Shown here: positions 1-8,038 of the stretch, piece by piece
Position numbering within the stretch: the stretch's first letter is position 1
Layout of the letters: every line of letters begins with the position of its first letter
Source: Acidimicrobiia bacterium
Lineage (GTDB): Bacteria > Actinomycetota > Acidimicrobiia > Acidimicrobiales > Bin134
Assembly: GCA_022826705.1 (NCBI GenBank)
Contig: JAJDUJ010000018.1
Coordinates: forward strand, 92,379-156,378
DNA length: 64,000 bases
Direction of reading: 5' to 3'
Notes under the pieces: generated by a model
Seen by the model: only the letters and a program-made list of their open reading frames with translations
The model's database searches: none
Told to the model about the DNA's origin: nothing
Program-made: the position numbers and the translations under genes

Positions 1-212
1 TCGTTCCCGGAGGTCTTCAGATCGACGCCCGCCACGAACGACTTGTCACCGGCCCCGGTGAAGACGGCGACCCGCACATCCCGATCGTCGCCCAATGTGG
101 AGAACACGTCTCGGATCTCGGCCATGGTGGTGGTGGTGACCGCATTGACCGGGGGGCGGTCGATGGTGACGGTCACAATGTGGTCGCGCTTTTCTACCTG
201 GAGATCGGGCAC
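1..212 (-). CDS. Enoyl-CoA hydratase/isomerase family protein, N-terminal part
   Basis: The gene runs off the left edge, so only about 70 N-terminal residues are present. They read VPDLQVEKRDHIVTVTIDRP and, further on, AGVDLKTSG, which matches the crotonase fold: a first beta strand ending in a Pro-rich turn, then the oxyanion-hole segment usually written AGADLKE. The chosen start is GTG at 212; no ATG lies nearby in frame. Family members hydrate or isomerise enoyl-CoA thioesters in beta-oxidation. It is transcribed in the same direction as the P450 gene downstream of its start, 62 bp away. The family is clear; the substrate cannot be read. Confidence 0.8.
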   Translation of the reverse strand, partial: MPDLQVEKRDHIVTVTIDRPPVNAVTTTTMAEIRDVFSTLGDDRDVRVAVFTGAGDKSFVAGVDLKTSGN

Positions 213-274
213 TGATCGCCTGCTTTCGCTGTTGAGTTCGGCCCCCACAGTATCGGGGGGCTAAGCGAAGAAGG

Positions 275-1558
275 CTAGGCCGCTTCGGAGCTGGCCACTG
301 GGCCGTAGCGCACCGGTAGGTGTTTGATGCCGTGGACCAGCATGTCGCGCAGCCGTTCGGGCGGGCCGACCACCTCGATTTCGGGCAGGCGGTTAATCAA
401 CGCCTCGAAAAAGACCTCCAACTCAAGCTTGGCCAAGTTGGCGCCCAAGCAATGGTGGGCACCTCCGGCCCCAAAGGCCACATGGGGGTTTGGGGTGCGG
501 GTGATGTCGAAACGGTGGGGGTCGGCGAACACCTCGGGGTCGCGGTTGGCCGCCAAATACCACAGAGCTACCTTCTCTCCGGCGGCTATGTGCGCCCCGC
601 CCAGTTCGAGGTCTTCGGCCGCGGTGCGGCGAAAGTACCGGACCGGCGAGCCGTACCGCAGAATCTCGTCTACCGCGCTGGGCATCAGCTCGGGATGACG
701 ACGCAGCAGTTCCCACTGGTCGGGGAACTCCTGGAAGGCGAGAAGGCCGTGGGTGATGGCATTGCGGGTGGTCTCGTTGCCGGCGATGACGAGCAAGGTG
801 AAAAAGACCGAGATCTCCAGGTCGCTGAGCTCAGTCTCCATCCCGTCGGCCATGGTCACCTTGGCCTGTGTCAGCTTGGTCATCAGGTCGTCGCCGGGGC
901 AGCGGCGCTTGTCCTCGATGAGCTGCTGGGCGTAGATGGTCATGTTGAAGGCGTCCATCGGCCCGTTTAGCGGCGAGTAGGGATCGTCATGGTCTTGGAA
1001 CTCGGGATCGAAGCGCCCGATGGCCGAGTTGGTCCACTCGAACAGCTTGTGGCGGTCTTCCTGGGGGACGCCGACGATCTCGGCAATGACCATCAACGGA
1101 AGCTCGGAGGCGAGGTCGACCACGAAGTCGCCCTCAGTGCGACCGTCGAGCGAGTCGATGATGAGGTGGCTGCGAGCGCGGAGCCAGTGCTCCAGCTTGC
1201 GCACCATCCGAGGGGTGAACCCCCTGCTGACCAGCTTCCGGTAGCGGGTGTGATCGGGCGGGTCGGTCATGACCATCATGATTCCGGGGCCCATCTCGAC
1301 GTCGGGAAGGATGATCCCGCCGGTGCCATTGCGGCCCGGACCGGTCTGATGGGAAAGCACCGGGCCCATCCGGTGGGCTTGGGTGATGAGGTCGTGAGAG
1401 GTGACCAGCCAGAACGGCTCTTCGTGGGTGGCGGATTCGGGATGGCGCCAGATGGGGGAGTGGGCACGCAGTTCGTCGTACAGCTCGTAGGGCTCGCTCA
1501 CCGCGAACAAGTCCATGTCGGTCAGGTCGATCGCTGTGGCTAGTGTGGGGGGAGACAT
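275..1558 (-). CDS. Cytochrome P450, CYP125/CYP142-like
   Basis: This 427-residue haem monooxygenase has every expected landmark: the I-helix oxygen-binding motif AGNETT at 259-264, the K-helix ExxR at 298-301 (EILR), and the haem loop FGAGGAHHCLG at 362-372 with Cys370 as the thiolate ligand. The segment MMVMTDPPDHTRYRKLVSRG near 94-113 resembles the actinobacterial CYP125/124/142 group, which hydroxylates sterol side chains and methyl-branched lipids using ferredoxin-supplied electrons. That substrate class is an inference from similarity of the motif regions. No ferredoxin or reductase gene is adjacent. It is divergent from a TetR gene, separated by 75 bp carrying part of a 21-bp repeat array, so TetR control is likely. 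Confidence 0.9.
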   Translation of the reverse strand: MSPPTLATAIDLTDMDLFAVSEPYELYDELRAHSPIWRHPESATHEEPFWLVTSHDLITQAHRMGPVLSHQTGPGRNGTGGIILPDVEMGPGIMMVMTDPPDHTRYRKLVSRGFTPRMVRKLEHWLRARSHLIIDSLDGRTEGDFVVDLASELPLMVIAEIVGVPQEDRHKLFEWTNSAIGRFDPEFQDHDDPYSPLNGPMDAFNMTIYAQQLIEDKRRCPGDDLMTKLTQAKVTMADGMETELSDLEISVFFTLLVIAGNETTRNAITHGLLAFQEFPDQWELLRRHPELMPSAVDEILRYGSPVRYFRRTAAEDLELGGAHIAAGEKVALWYLAANRDPEVFADPHRFDITRTPNPHVAFGAGGAHHCLGANLAKLELEVFFEALINRLPEIEVVGPPERLRDMLVHGIKHLPVRYGPVASSEAA

Positions 1559-1575
1559 AACCCGCTTCTCCTCGG

Positions 1576-1722
1576 TGAGAATATCATTCTTACACGCGAG
1601 AACTAGAATATCAACTATGAGAACAGGAAAGACATGCCTGAGAACATAGATATCGACACTGAGAACAAAAATGTCGATGCTGAGAACGCAGAAACCGGTC
1701 TTGAGAACGTAGATACCGAATT
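1576..1722. repeat. Seven-copy 21-bp tandem repeat (TGAGAAC array)
   Basis: The heptamer TGAGAAC or a one-base variant recurs at 1576 (TGAGAAT), 1597 (CGAGAAC), 1618, 1639, 1660, 1681 and 1702, always exactly 21 bp apart. The 14 bases between copies are looser, several reading like atagatatcgacac. Twenty-one bp is two helical turns and also seven codons. The array starts in the P450-TetR intergenic region and continues into the first 30 codons of the TetR reading frame. Copy one also contains a perfect inverted repeat AGAAT-ATC-ATTCT at 1578-1590. Operator array or decayed minisatellite are both possible. Confidence 0.85.
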
Positions 1723-2374
1723 GGCTGCCCTCAGCTCGTGGGAGCAGCGCATGCTGGAGCGGTCGTTAGACCACGCTCGAGTGCAGGCCTTGGCTCGCAG
1801 CGGCGAGTTCGTCCACGCTGCATTAGCCCTGCTCGAAGAGGGGGGGTCGGTTGAATTTACCGTGCAAGATGTGGTGCAGCGCTCGGGAGGCTCGCTTCGG
1901 CGCTTCTACCAGCTCTTCTCCTCCAAGGACGACCTTGTTCTGGCCCTCTTCGAGGAGCTGATCATCCAGCTTGTTGAGCACATCCCTGGGACCGTGGAGG
2001 CCGGAGCCCCCCCGCTGGAGAGGCTTGAGATTTGTTCCCGGACCTTGTGGGACTTCATTAGAGGTCAGGATGCGCCGCCAGCCAAGACCGTCCGCACCAT
2101 GGCCGCACTCCACAACCAACTGGCTGTAGCCCGGCCCGATGGCCTGCGTCTGGCCTGGGATCCCTTGCGACAGCTCATTTCTGGCATCATCGCCGACGGG
2201 GTGGCCGACGGGTCGATCCGGTCGGACATTGAGGTGGAGGAATTGGCCGATCTCTTCTTCGACGTCTCGCTGGCCGCCCATCTCTTTGCACTTGGTCGAG
2301 TGGGTTCAGCTCACGCCCGGTTCGACGGGCTATGGGGCTTTTGTCTGGGGGCTCTGCGGCCTCCCCCCGCGTAA
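1634..2374 (+). CDS. TetR/AcrR-family transcriptional regulator
   Basis: A 246-residue regulator with a helix-turn-helix around residues 75-97 (FTVQDVVQRSGGSLRRFYQL, the usual tyrosine-bearing recognition helix) followed by SKDDLVLALFEEL and a helical ligand-binding C-terminal domain. The start is uncertain. ATG 1634 adds an unusual acidic tail with a seven-residue periodicity (ENIDIDT, ENKNVDA, ENAETGL, ENVDTEL) encoded by the 21-bp repeats. TTG 1721 (residue 30) or ATG 1751 (residue 40, MLERSLDHARV) would give the ordinary TetR length and leave the repeats in the 5' region. It is divergent from the P450 and probably represses it and itself. Confidence 0.85.
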   Translation: MPENIDIDTENKNVDAENAETGLENVDTELAALSSWEQRMLERSLDHARVQALARSGEFVHAALALLEEGGSVEFTVQDVVQRSGGSLRRFYQLFSSKDDLVLALFEELIIQLVEHIPGTVEAGAPPLERLEICSRTLWDFIRGQDAPPAKTVRTMAALHNQLAVARPDGLRLAWDPLRQLISGIIADGVADGSIRSDIEVEELADLFFDVSLAAHLFALGRVGSAHARFDGLWGFCLGALRPPPA

Positions 2375-2380
2375 AGGCGG

Positions 2381-3793
2381 TCAGCGCAGCTGGGCCTTGG
2401 CCTGTTTCTTGTACGCGGCGAGTTGAATGCGCTCTTCTCGCTGGTTGTAGAAGTCATCGAGCGGATAGCACCCCGAGATGAGGCCGCTACGAGGGGCGGT
2501 AGTGCAATCGGAGAAGGTGCGGCAGATGAGGCGCCGGTCGAGTTGGCGACCGGCCATCACGTCGGCGGGCATTTGGGGGTACGACAGGATCATGCGGCCC
2601 AAGCCGATGGCGTGGGCTGTGCCCTGGGCGACGAGAGCTTGGCCGACATTGGGCAGCCATTCCTGGAGATAGGACAGGCCGGCGGCCACCACTGTTGTGT
2701 CCGGGTGTTGGCGGGTTATCTCGGCAGTGCTGGCGATCAGTCGGGCCACCCCCTCCAGGGGATCCTCGGGGGGCTGGTAGCCGTCGGAGGGCGGGAAGTA
2801 GGCGGGCCGCTGGATGTGGGGGACGTAGTACGGGCTGCCCGCGGTGGCGCACACCAAGCCGACGCCCAATTCACCCAGCATGTCGAGCACCTGGTGGGTC
2901 TCGGCTAGGTCGATGCCCACCCCCGAGCCGTCGCCCCCGAAGGCCAGTGGATAGGGGCCGGAAATTTCGGGAGTGCCGACGCCCTCGCGGCCCGCGGTGT
3001 GGGGGACGAAGTCGAACAGCGAAAGGCGAACGGCCACCCCCAGGGTGGGGGCTTTGGCGCGGATGCCGGCGATGATGGATCGCAGGAAGCGGGTGCGGCC
3101 CTCCAGGTTGCCGCCGTAGGGACCGGGGCGGTCGATGGCGGAGAGGAACTCGTGTCCCAGATAGCCGTGGCAAGCCTTGATGTCGACGAAGTCGAACCCG
3201 GCCTGGTGGGCTAGCACCGCCCGGTGGATGAACTGCTCCACCATCTCGTCGAGCTCGTCGTCGGTGAGCACCTCGGCTGCGCCTGATGCGACCCGGGCAT
3301 CCAGCAGCGGGTGCTGGTACACCGTCTTGGGGGCGGGGCTGGCGGCGGTGGGGCGGGCGTAGCGGCCGGAGTGGGTGAGCTGGAGCAGCGCTACTTGCGA
3401 CGGGTCGAGCCGGGCTCGCAGGGCGGCGAAGTCGTCGACGGTGGTCTCGTTGAGCACCAGTTGGCGAGGGTTGGCCCGGCCGTCGGGGCGGATCGCGGTG
3501 GCCTCGCCCCACACCAGTCCGGCCTCGCTGGCTGCGAACCGGTCCCAGCGGCGGCGAACCAGATCAGAGGGCCGCCCGTCGGTCTCACCGTCCCATCCCT
3601 CCATGGGCAGAACCGCCCAGCGGTTGGGGGTGGTGTGAGTGCCGGCTGAACCGTCGGTGATGGCCAGGGATTGGGTCAGCGGACCGGTGGGGTCCGCCTC
3701 GTCGTCGAGGGGCATTTGAACGCCCAGGCTCTCGAGATGGCTGCGCAGCGCGGCCACGCTGGTCAAGTTCTTCACTTGGGTCCAGCGGGGCAT
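2381..3793 (-). CDS. NADH:flavin oxidoreductase, Old Yellow Enzyme family
   Basis: A 470-residue FMN TIM-barrel enzyme. The segment LQLTHSGRYARP corresponds to the FMN-contacting HxGR region, and FDFVDIKACHGYLGHEFLS followed by RPGPYGGNLEGR is the typical active-site and phosphate-binding region of the 2,4-dienoyl-CoA reductase/OYE family. A C-terminal Cys cluster (CRTFSDC, then GCYP) recalls the iron-sulfur region of dienoyl-CoA reductases, but the second NAD-binding half of those proteins is absent. It should reduce an activated C=C bond. It is the last gene of a minus-strand operon behind two sulfatases and an aldolase (3-bp gap to the latter) and converges on the TetR gene with a 6-bp gap. 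Confidence 0.85.
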   Translation of the reverse strand: MPRWTQVKNLTSVAALRSHLESLGVQMPLDDEADPTGPLTQSLAITDGSAGTHTTPNRWAVLPMEGWDGETDGRPSDLVRRRWDRFAASEAGLVWGEATAIRPDGRANPRQLVLNETTVDDFAALRARLDPSQVALLQLTHSGRYARPTAASPAPKTVYQHPLLDARVASGAAEVLTDDELDEMVEQFIHRAVLAHQAGFDFVDIKACHGYLGHEFLSAIDRPGPYGGNLEGRTRFLRSIIAGIRAKAPTLGVAVRLSLFDFVPHTAGREGVGTPEISGPYPLAFGGDGSGVGIDLAETHQVLDMLGELGVGLVCATAGSPYYVPHIQRPAYFPPSDGYQPPEDPLEGVARLIASTAEITRQHPDTTVVAAGLSYLQEWLPNVGQALVAQGTAHAIGLGRMILSYPQMPADVMAGRQLDRRLICRTFSDCTTAPRSGLISGCYPLDDFYNQREERIQLAAYKKQAKAQLR

Positions 3794-3796
3794 GGG

Positions 3797-4720
3797 CTAG
3801 AGCACTCCGAGGCGCTCGCCGATGTCGCGCAGGATCTCTCGGTCGCTGTCGGGGCGGGTGGGGGCGCCGTGGGGGACGGCGTCACAGCTGGCCCAACCCC
3901 GCATCTGCAAGAACATGGCCGCGCTGTGGCGATAGGCCGGTACGGGTGGGCGGAACGTGAAATGGCCCAGGTATTGGAGAACGTCATTGAGCTGGTAGAA
4001 GCCGGGGTCGCCCTCGGCCCACAGGCGATCGCGCTTGGCGAATCTGTCGGGGGCGAACGTGGACAGACCCAGCAGGTAGTCGGAGCCGTACATCACCATG
4101 TCGATGGCCAGGTCGTTGCCAGTGAGCACCATGAAGTCGGGGCGCACTTCGTTTCGCAGCGCCAGCCGGTCCCACTCCAGCTCCCGGTTGAGTGACGAGT
4201 GCTTGGCCCCGATGCACTGGGGGATTTCCAGCAGCCCCCGGTAGGTGTCCAGTGACACGATGCGGCCGTAGGGCACGAACATGGGGCCGAGCTCGAACCC
4301 GATGAACCTTTCCAGGTGGGAAGCGATCTGGCCGTGGGCGTCGAGCCAGGCAGCATCGCCGTGGTCGTTCAATCCGTGCGACGGGAAGATCACCGGTAGG
4401 CCGCCCCGTTCGGTGATCTCTTCGGCGGCTCGCCGGTAGGCGTCAAGGTCGAATGTCGCCCCTGGCTCGTCGGCCACGAACGCGCCGGCCACGAAATCGC
4501 TGCCGGCGACTTCCTCCGCTCTGTCGAGTACCCGCTTCCGGTTGACAGGTTCAAGCAGCTGGACGTAGCCGGTATCCATATTCACGGCTGGGGTGAGTCC
4601 CGCTTCCTGGGTGCGGGCGATATGGGCTTCCAGCGAAGCCCAGTCCACTGCGGCCGAGTCGAGATGGGGCAGCAGAATGGCCGACATCCCGGTGATGGCC
4701 CGACCGGGCAAAACCTGCAC
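3797..4720 (-). CDS. DapA/NanA-like class I aldolase
   Basis: The 307-residue protein fits the dihydrodipicolinate synthase/N-acetylneuraminate lyase superfamily. The motif CIGAKHSSLNR places Lys173 as the Schiff-base lysine, and LTGNDLAIDMVMYG is the next strand and loop of the (beta/alpha)8 barrel. The true DapA pattern (GTTGE near residue 45) is not present, so a sugar-acid or hydroxy-keto-acid lyase is more likely than a lysine-biosynthesis enzyme. The GTG start at 4720 overlaps the TAG stop of the upstream sulfatase by one base (TAGTG), which implies translational coupling and a shared pathway with the sulfatases and the flavin oxidoreductase. Confidence 0.75.
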   Translation of the reverse strand: MQVLPGRAITGMSAILLPHLDSAAVDWASLEAHIARTQEAGLTPAVNMDTGYVQLLEPVNRKRVLDRAEEVAGSDFVAGAFVADEPGATFDLDAYRRAAEEITERGGLPVIFPSHGLNDHGDAAWLDAHGQIASHLERFIGFELGPMFVPYGRIVSLDTYRGLLEIPQCIGAKHSSLNRELEWDRLALRNEVRPDFMVLTGNDLAIDMVMYGSDYLLGLSTFAPDRFAKRDRLWAEGDPGFYQLNDVLQYLGHFTFRPPVPAYRHSAAMFLQMRGWASCDAVPHGAPTRPDSDREILRDIGERLGVL

Positions 4721-6243
4721 TAGTTGTCGACTCCTAGGCGCTCCAGAACGTCATTGGGGATCCCAGACAGGCCGGTGGATGTGTTGTCCCCTGGATGGCG
4801 CTCTCGCAGAATTGCCGCCGCATCGGATCGACCGGTGGCTTCGAGGCGCTCCAGATATTCGGGCAGGTGCCCCTTGCAGTGGAAGGGGCCGCCTTCGGCC
4901 AGCACAATCTTGAGCGGATCGACGGGGGAGTAGCTGCGGGTCATCTGGTCGTCAGTCCACGACAGCAATTGATCTCGGCCGTCGGCCATCACCGAGGGGG
5001 CCTGGTCGGCCAGGTCGGTGGTCTCGTGGGGGTCGGCGGCGATGTCGAACAGCATTTCCTCGTTCCAGGCCGCGTGGTAGCCGTCGTGCCAGGTCCGCAG
5101 ATAGAGGTGGTCGCCCCAGCGGACCCCCCGCTGCACCGACCACGCCCCCTGCGAGAGCACTAGGTAGTCCCGTCCACCGTGGTTGCCGGTGCGGACTTCC
5201 TCGGCCACCGATCGGCCGTCCCAGAGGAAGGGGATGTCGATGCCGGCCAGGTCGACCACGGTGGCCCCGATGTCGAGGTGGTAGAGCAGTCCCTCGTGGA
5301 CTTGGGGTTCCAGCCCCGGCCAGCGCAGCACCGAGGGGATGTGGCAGGTGGCCTCATCGGCCGCCTGATGGTCGGCGTACACGCCCAACTCGCCGAACGC
5401 CTCGCCGTGGTCGGAGGAGACCAGGATGGCGGTGTCGTCCAACACGCCCTGGTCGGCAAGCGTGTTGACCAGCGTTCCCACCGCATCGTCGGCGTAGCGG
5501 ATCCCGGTGTCGTAGCCGTCGAAGGTCTGCTTCACCTCGTCCATGTTCGACAGGTTCCAGGGGTGGCGGGGCGGGGGAGGGCCCCATTCATCGGGTTTGA
5601 ACCCCCAGGGCTCCTGGGCGGAATGCGGCCCGGCCAGCGGCCAGTTGCGGGCCCGCACCTCCTCGGTATGCCATGCCGGGGCCGGATCGCCCTCGAACGG
5701 ATTTCCGTACTCTTCGGGGATGTTGTATGGGGTGTGGGGATCCCACAGGTGTACGTGGAGGAACCAGTCTTCCTGCGCGGAGTTGTCGTTGAGCCAACGC
5801 AGCGCTCCGGGCAGCACCTGGTCGGCCCGCTCGCCGCCGAAGCCCCGCATCAGGTTCATCGACTCCATGAAGCCACTGTTCCACCAGGTTGCCGAGTGGC
5901 GGAACGGAAAGCTGGAGATAGAAGCGGTGTGGTACCCCGACCAATAGAAGCGAGAGGCCCAGGAGTTGGCTGCGATCGAGGAGAAGAAGCTCCGCTCCGC
6001 CCCCTGAGGCCGCAGGTCGGCGGCCATCCCCCCGTGGTTGGCCACCCCGTTGCGGATCCCGAACATACCGGTGATCAAGGCGGTGCGGCTCGGCAGGCAG
6101 GGCACGTCCGACGCATAGACGTTGGAAAACCGCACCCCCTCGGCGGCCAGCGCGTCGATGTTCGGGGTGGTGTTGCGGTGATACCCCGCACACCCCAGGT
6201 GATCAGCCCGAAGGGTGTCGATGTCGATGTAGAGGATTCGCAT
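4720..6243 (-). CDS. Sulfatase, formylglycine-dependent (type I)
   Basis: A 507-residue arylsulfatase-family enzyme. Residues 1-40 read RILYIDIDTLRADHLGCAGY and TPNIDALAAEG, the metal-binding N-terminus, and Cys49 lies in CLPSR, the CxPSR signature in which Cys is oxidised to formylglycine. Later SSDHGEAFGELG supplies the second metal-site Asp-His pair. No signal peptide is visible, so it is probably cytoplasmic. It hydrolyses a sulfate ester; the alcohol is unknown. A ribosome-binding sequence GAAAGAAG precedes the ATG. It sits second in an operon with another sulfatase (40-bp gap) and an aldolase (1-nt overlap). No maturation enzyme (FGE or anSME) lies in the window. Confidence 0.88.
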   Translation of the reverse strand: MRILYIDIDTLRADHLGCAGYHRNTTPNIDALAAEGVRFSNVYASDVPCLPSRTALITGMFGIRNGVANHGGMAADLRPQGAERSFFSSIAANSWASRFYWSGYHTASISSFPFRHSATWWNSGFMESMNLMRGFGGERADQVLPGALRWLNDNSAQEDWFLHVHLWDPHTPYNIPEEYGNPFEGDPAPAWHTEEVRARNWPLAGPHSAQEPWGFKPDEWGPPPPRHPWNLSNMDEVKQTFDGYDTGIRYADDAVGTLVNTLADQGVLDDTAILVSSDHGEAFGELGVYADHQAADEATCHIPSVLRWPGLEPQVHEGLLYHLDIGATVVDLAGIDIPFLWDGRSVAEEVRTGNHGGRDYLVLSQGAWSVQRGVRWGDHLYLRTWHDGYHAAWNEEMLFDIAADPHETTDLADQAPSVMADGRDQLLSWTDDQMTRSYSPVDPLKIVLAEGGPFHCKGHLPEYLERLEATGRSDAAAILRERHPGDNTSTGLSGIPNDVLERLGVDN

Positions 6244-6283
6244 AGGGGTGCTTCTTTCGCCTGACGCTTCCAGTATGGGCCAT

Positions 6284-7954
6284 TTATTCCACGACGAAGG
6301 TGGCTACCGACTCGGCGCTGCGCTGGTAGCCGATGCGGTGGGCGACGGCTCTGACGGTGGTCTCGCCGACCGGCAGTCGCAGGGGTTCGTGGTAGAGCAG
6401 GCGGCGAGGGGGCTCGCCGCCTCGGGGATCGTGGCCCAGCGCGGCAGCAAACTGGGCGTCGAGATCGGCCGGGGGGTCGGGCAAGGGGTCGTCTTGGAGT
6501 GTGTAGGCGATGGATGCCCCTTGGGTGCTGCTTTGCAGCTGGAGGATGGCTGGGCCCTTGAACGTGCCGCCCTCGGGGCTGGCCTCGGTGCCGTGGTGTT
6601 CGCCGCCCACCACGATGAACTTGGGGGTGTCGGTGGTGGGCTGCACTCCTCCCGGCCACATCTGGGCCACCATCATGTCCTCGGGCACCATGCCCAGATC
6701 GCCCACCTCGCGCTGCCACTGCTCCAGAGCCGTCCGGTGGCGCTCCAGCACCTCGCGATAGGCCGGGTCGCCGGCCAGATTGTTGATTTCGTGAGGATCG
6801 GCCTCGGTGTCGAACAACTCCTCGGCCGGCCGCTTGTCAGCCATGGCCTGCGCCGGCGGGCCTTCGAGCTTGCCGGCCGCGTACAGCCGCCACATCTCCT
6901 GCATGATCGGGTGGTTGTTCCTAAAGGAATTCCACATCATGTAGGGCCGGGCGGGGTCGTAATGGCGGATGTACTTGAATCGTTGGTCCCGGCTGGCCCG
7001 CACGGTGTCGTACATCTCGTCGTAGCGATCCCGGGAGACGAACACGTAGTCGCGCCCACCGTGGGCGTCTGGACCGAGGAACGGGCGGCCGTGAAGGTGT
7101 CGGGGCACTTCGGCGCCGCAAATCGATAGCACCGTTGGTCCCAAGTCCATGGTGCTCACCAACTCGTCGCTGATGGTCCCGGGTTCGATCATCCCCGGCC
7201 AGCGGACGATGAGCGGGCTGTGGATGCCGCTGTCGTAGGGCCACCGCTTGCCCCGGGGCAGGGGGCCGTGATCGGTCCACACGAACACCGCGGTTGAGTC
7301 GGCCAGCCCGTCCTCTTCGAGCTCTTCGAGGAGGTCGCCCAGCAGTCGGTCGCAGTGCTCGATGGCCGTGTACACCTGGGCCAGCGACTCCCTCACTTTG
7401 GGGGTGTCGGGGAAGTAGGGCGGCACTTCGATGGAGTCGAGGCTTATGTCGTTTTTGCCGAAGAAGCTCCCCTCCCATCCTGCCATCTCATGGGTTTCGT
7501 CCAGGTTGAACACCGAGAAGAACGGCTGGTCGGGGTCGGGCCGATCGCGCCAGTGGCCGCCCGGCAAGTCCCAGGCAGTGATGGGCGGGATGAACTGGTA
7601 GTCGGTCTTGTTGCGGTTGGTACAGAAGTAGCCGGCCGCCCGCAGGTATTCGGGAAAGCAGCGCACGTAGTGGGGGACAACCGCCTCATAGCGGGGAATG
7701 CCCTTCCCGCCGTGATGGGGACCGCTGTTGGTGCGCATGTGGTGGGTGCCGAGCGTCACCGGGTGCATGCCGGTGATCACCGCGCTGCGCGACGGCGCGC
7801 ACACCGGAGCGGTGGTGAAGGCCCTGGTCCAAAGGCCGCCCTCGGAGGCCAGCCGGTCGAGGTTGGGGGTGTGGGCCACCGGGTCGCCGTAGCAGCCGAA
7901 CCTCGGCGAGCAGTCCTCGAACGACACCCACAAGACATTGGGGCGTGTGCTCAT
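6284..7954 (-). CDS. Sulfatase with C-terminal chitobiase-like domain
   Basis: A 556-residue sulfatase. The N-terminus MSTRPNVLWVSFEDCSPRFG supplies the metal ligands and Cys52 in CAPSR is the formylglycine site; WTDHGPLPRGKRWPYDSG is the second metal and substrate region. After about residue 460 there is an added segment (SIAYTLQDD, then LRLPVGETTVRAVAHRIGY) that resembles the CHB_HEX_C beta-sandwich found at the ends of sulfatases and hexosaminidases. It lacks an obvious signal peptide. This is the promoter-proximal gene of the sulfatase operon and is divergent from an amidohydrolase; two palindromes lie in the 84 bp between them. Confidence 0.88.
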   Translation of the reverse strand: MSTRPNVLWVSFEDCSPRFGCYGDPVAHTPNLDRLASEGGLWTRAFTTAPVCAPSRSAVITGMHPVTLGTHHMRTNSGPHHGGKGIPRYEAVVPHYVRCFPEYLRAAGYFCTNRNKTDYQFIPPITAWDLPGGHWRDRPDPDQPFFSVFNLDETHEMAGWEGSFFGKNDISLDSIEVPPYFPDTPKVRESLAQVYTAIEHCDRLLGDLLEELEEDGLADSTAVFVWTDHGPLPRGKRWPYDSGIHSPLIVRWPGMIEPGTISDELVSTMDLGPTVLSICGAEVPRHLHGRPFLGPDAHGGRDYVFVSRDRYDEMYDTVRASRDQRFKYIRHYDPARPYMMWNSFRNNHPIMQEMWRLYAAGKLEGPPAQAMADKRPAEELFDTEADPHEINNLAGDPAYREVLERHRTALEQWQREVGDLGMVPEDMMVAQMWPGGVQPTTDTPKFIVVGGEHHGTEASPEGGTFKGPAILQLQSSTQGASIAYTLQDDPLPDPPADLDAQFAAALGHDPRGGEPPRRLLYHEPLRLPVGETTVRAVAHRIGYQRSAESVATFVVE

Positions 7955-7967
7955 CCTCGTTTCCTAC

Positions 7968-7980
7968 ACCGTGTCACGGT
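7968..7980. promoter_or_regulatory. Palindrome ACCGTG-T-CACGGT, possible operator
   Basis: A perfect 6-bp inverted repeat with one central base lies 14 bp upstream of the sulfatase start, between two divergent genes. Size and symmetry suit a TetR- or GntR-type operator. No regulator gene is adjacent. Confidence 0.45.
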
Positions 7981-7992
7981 CTCGGATCATGT

Positions 7993-8009
7993 TTTCACTC
8001 AATGTGAAA
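7993..8009. promoter_or_regulatory. Inverted repeat TTTCAC-TCAAT-GTGAAA, possible operator
   Basis: A perfect 6-bp inverted repeat with a 5-bp spacer lies 29 bp before the amidohydrolase ATG and 13 bp from the palindrome at 7968-7980. It is unrelated to that palindrome in sequence, so two different regulators could bind this 84-bp divergent promoter region. Confidence 0.45.
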
Positions 8010-8038
8010 CTAACCTCTTGCCATAAGGGGGCAGAGCA

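Noticed and set aside
5179..6264. 361-codon frame opposite the first sulfatase
   Set aside because: Antisense shadow of a gene carrying the CxPSR motif; no family resemblance.
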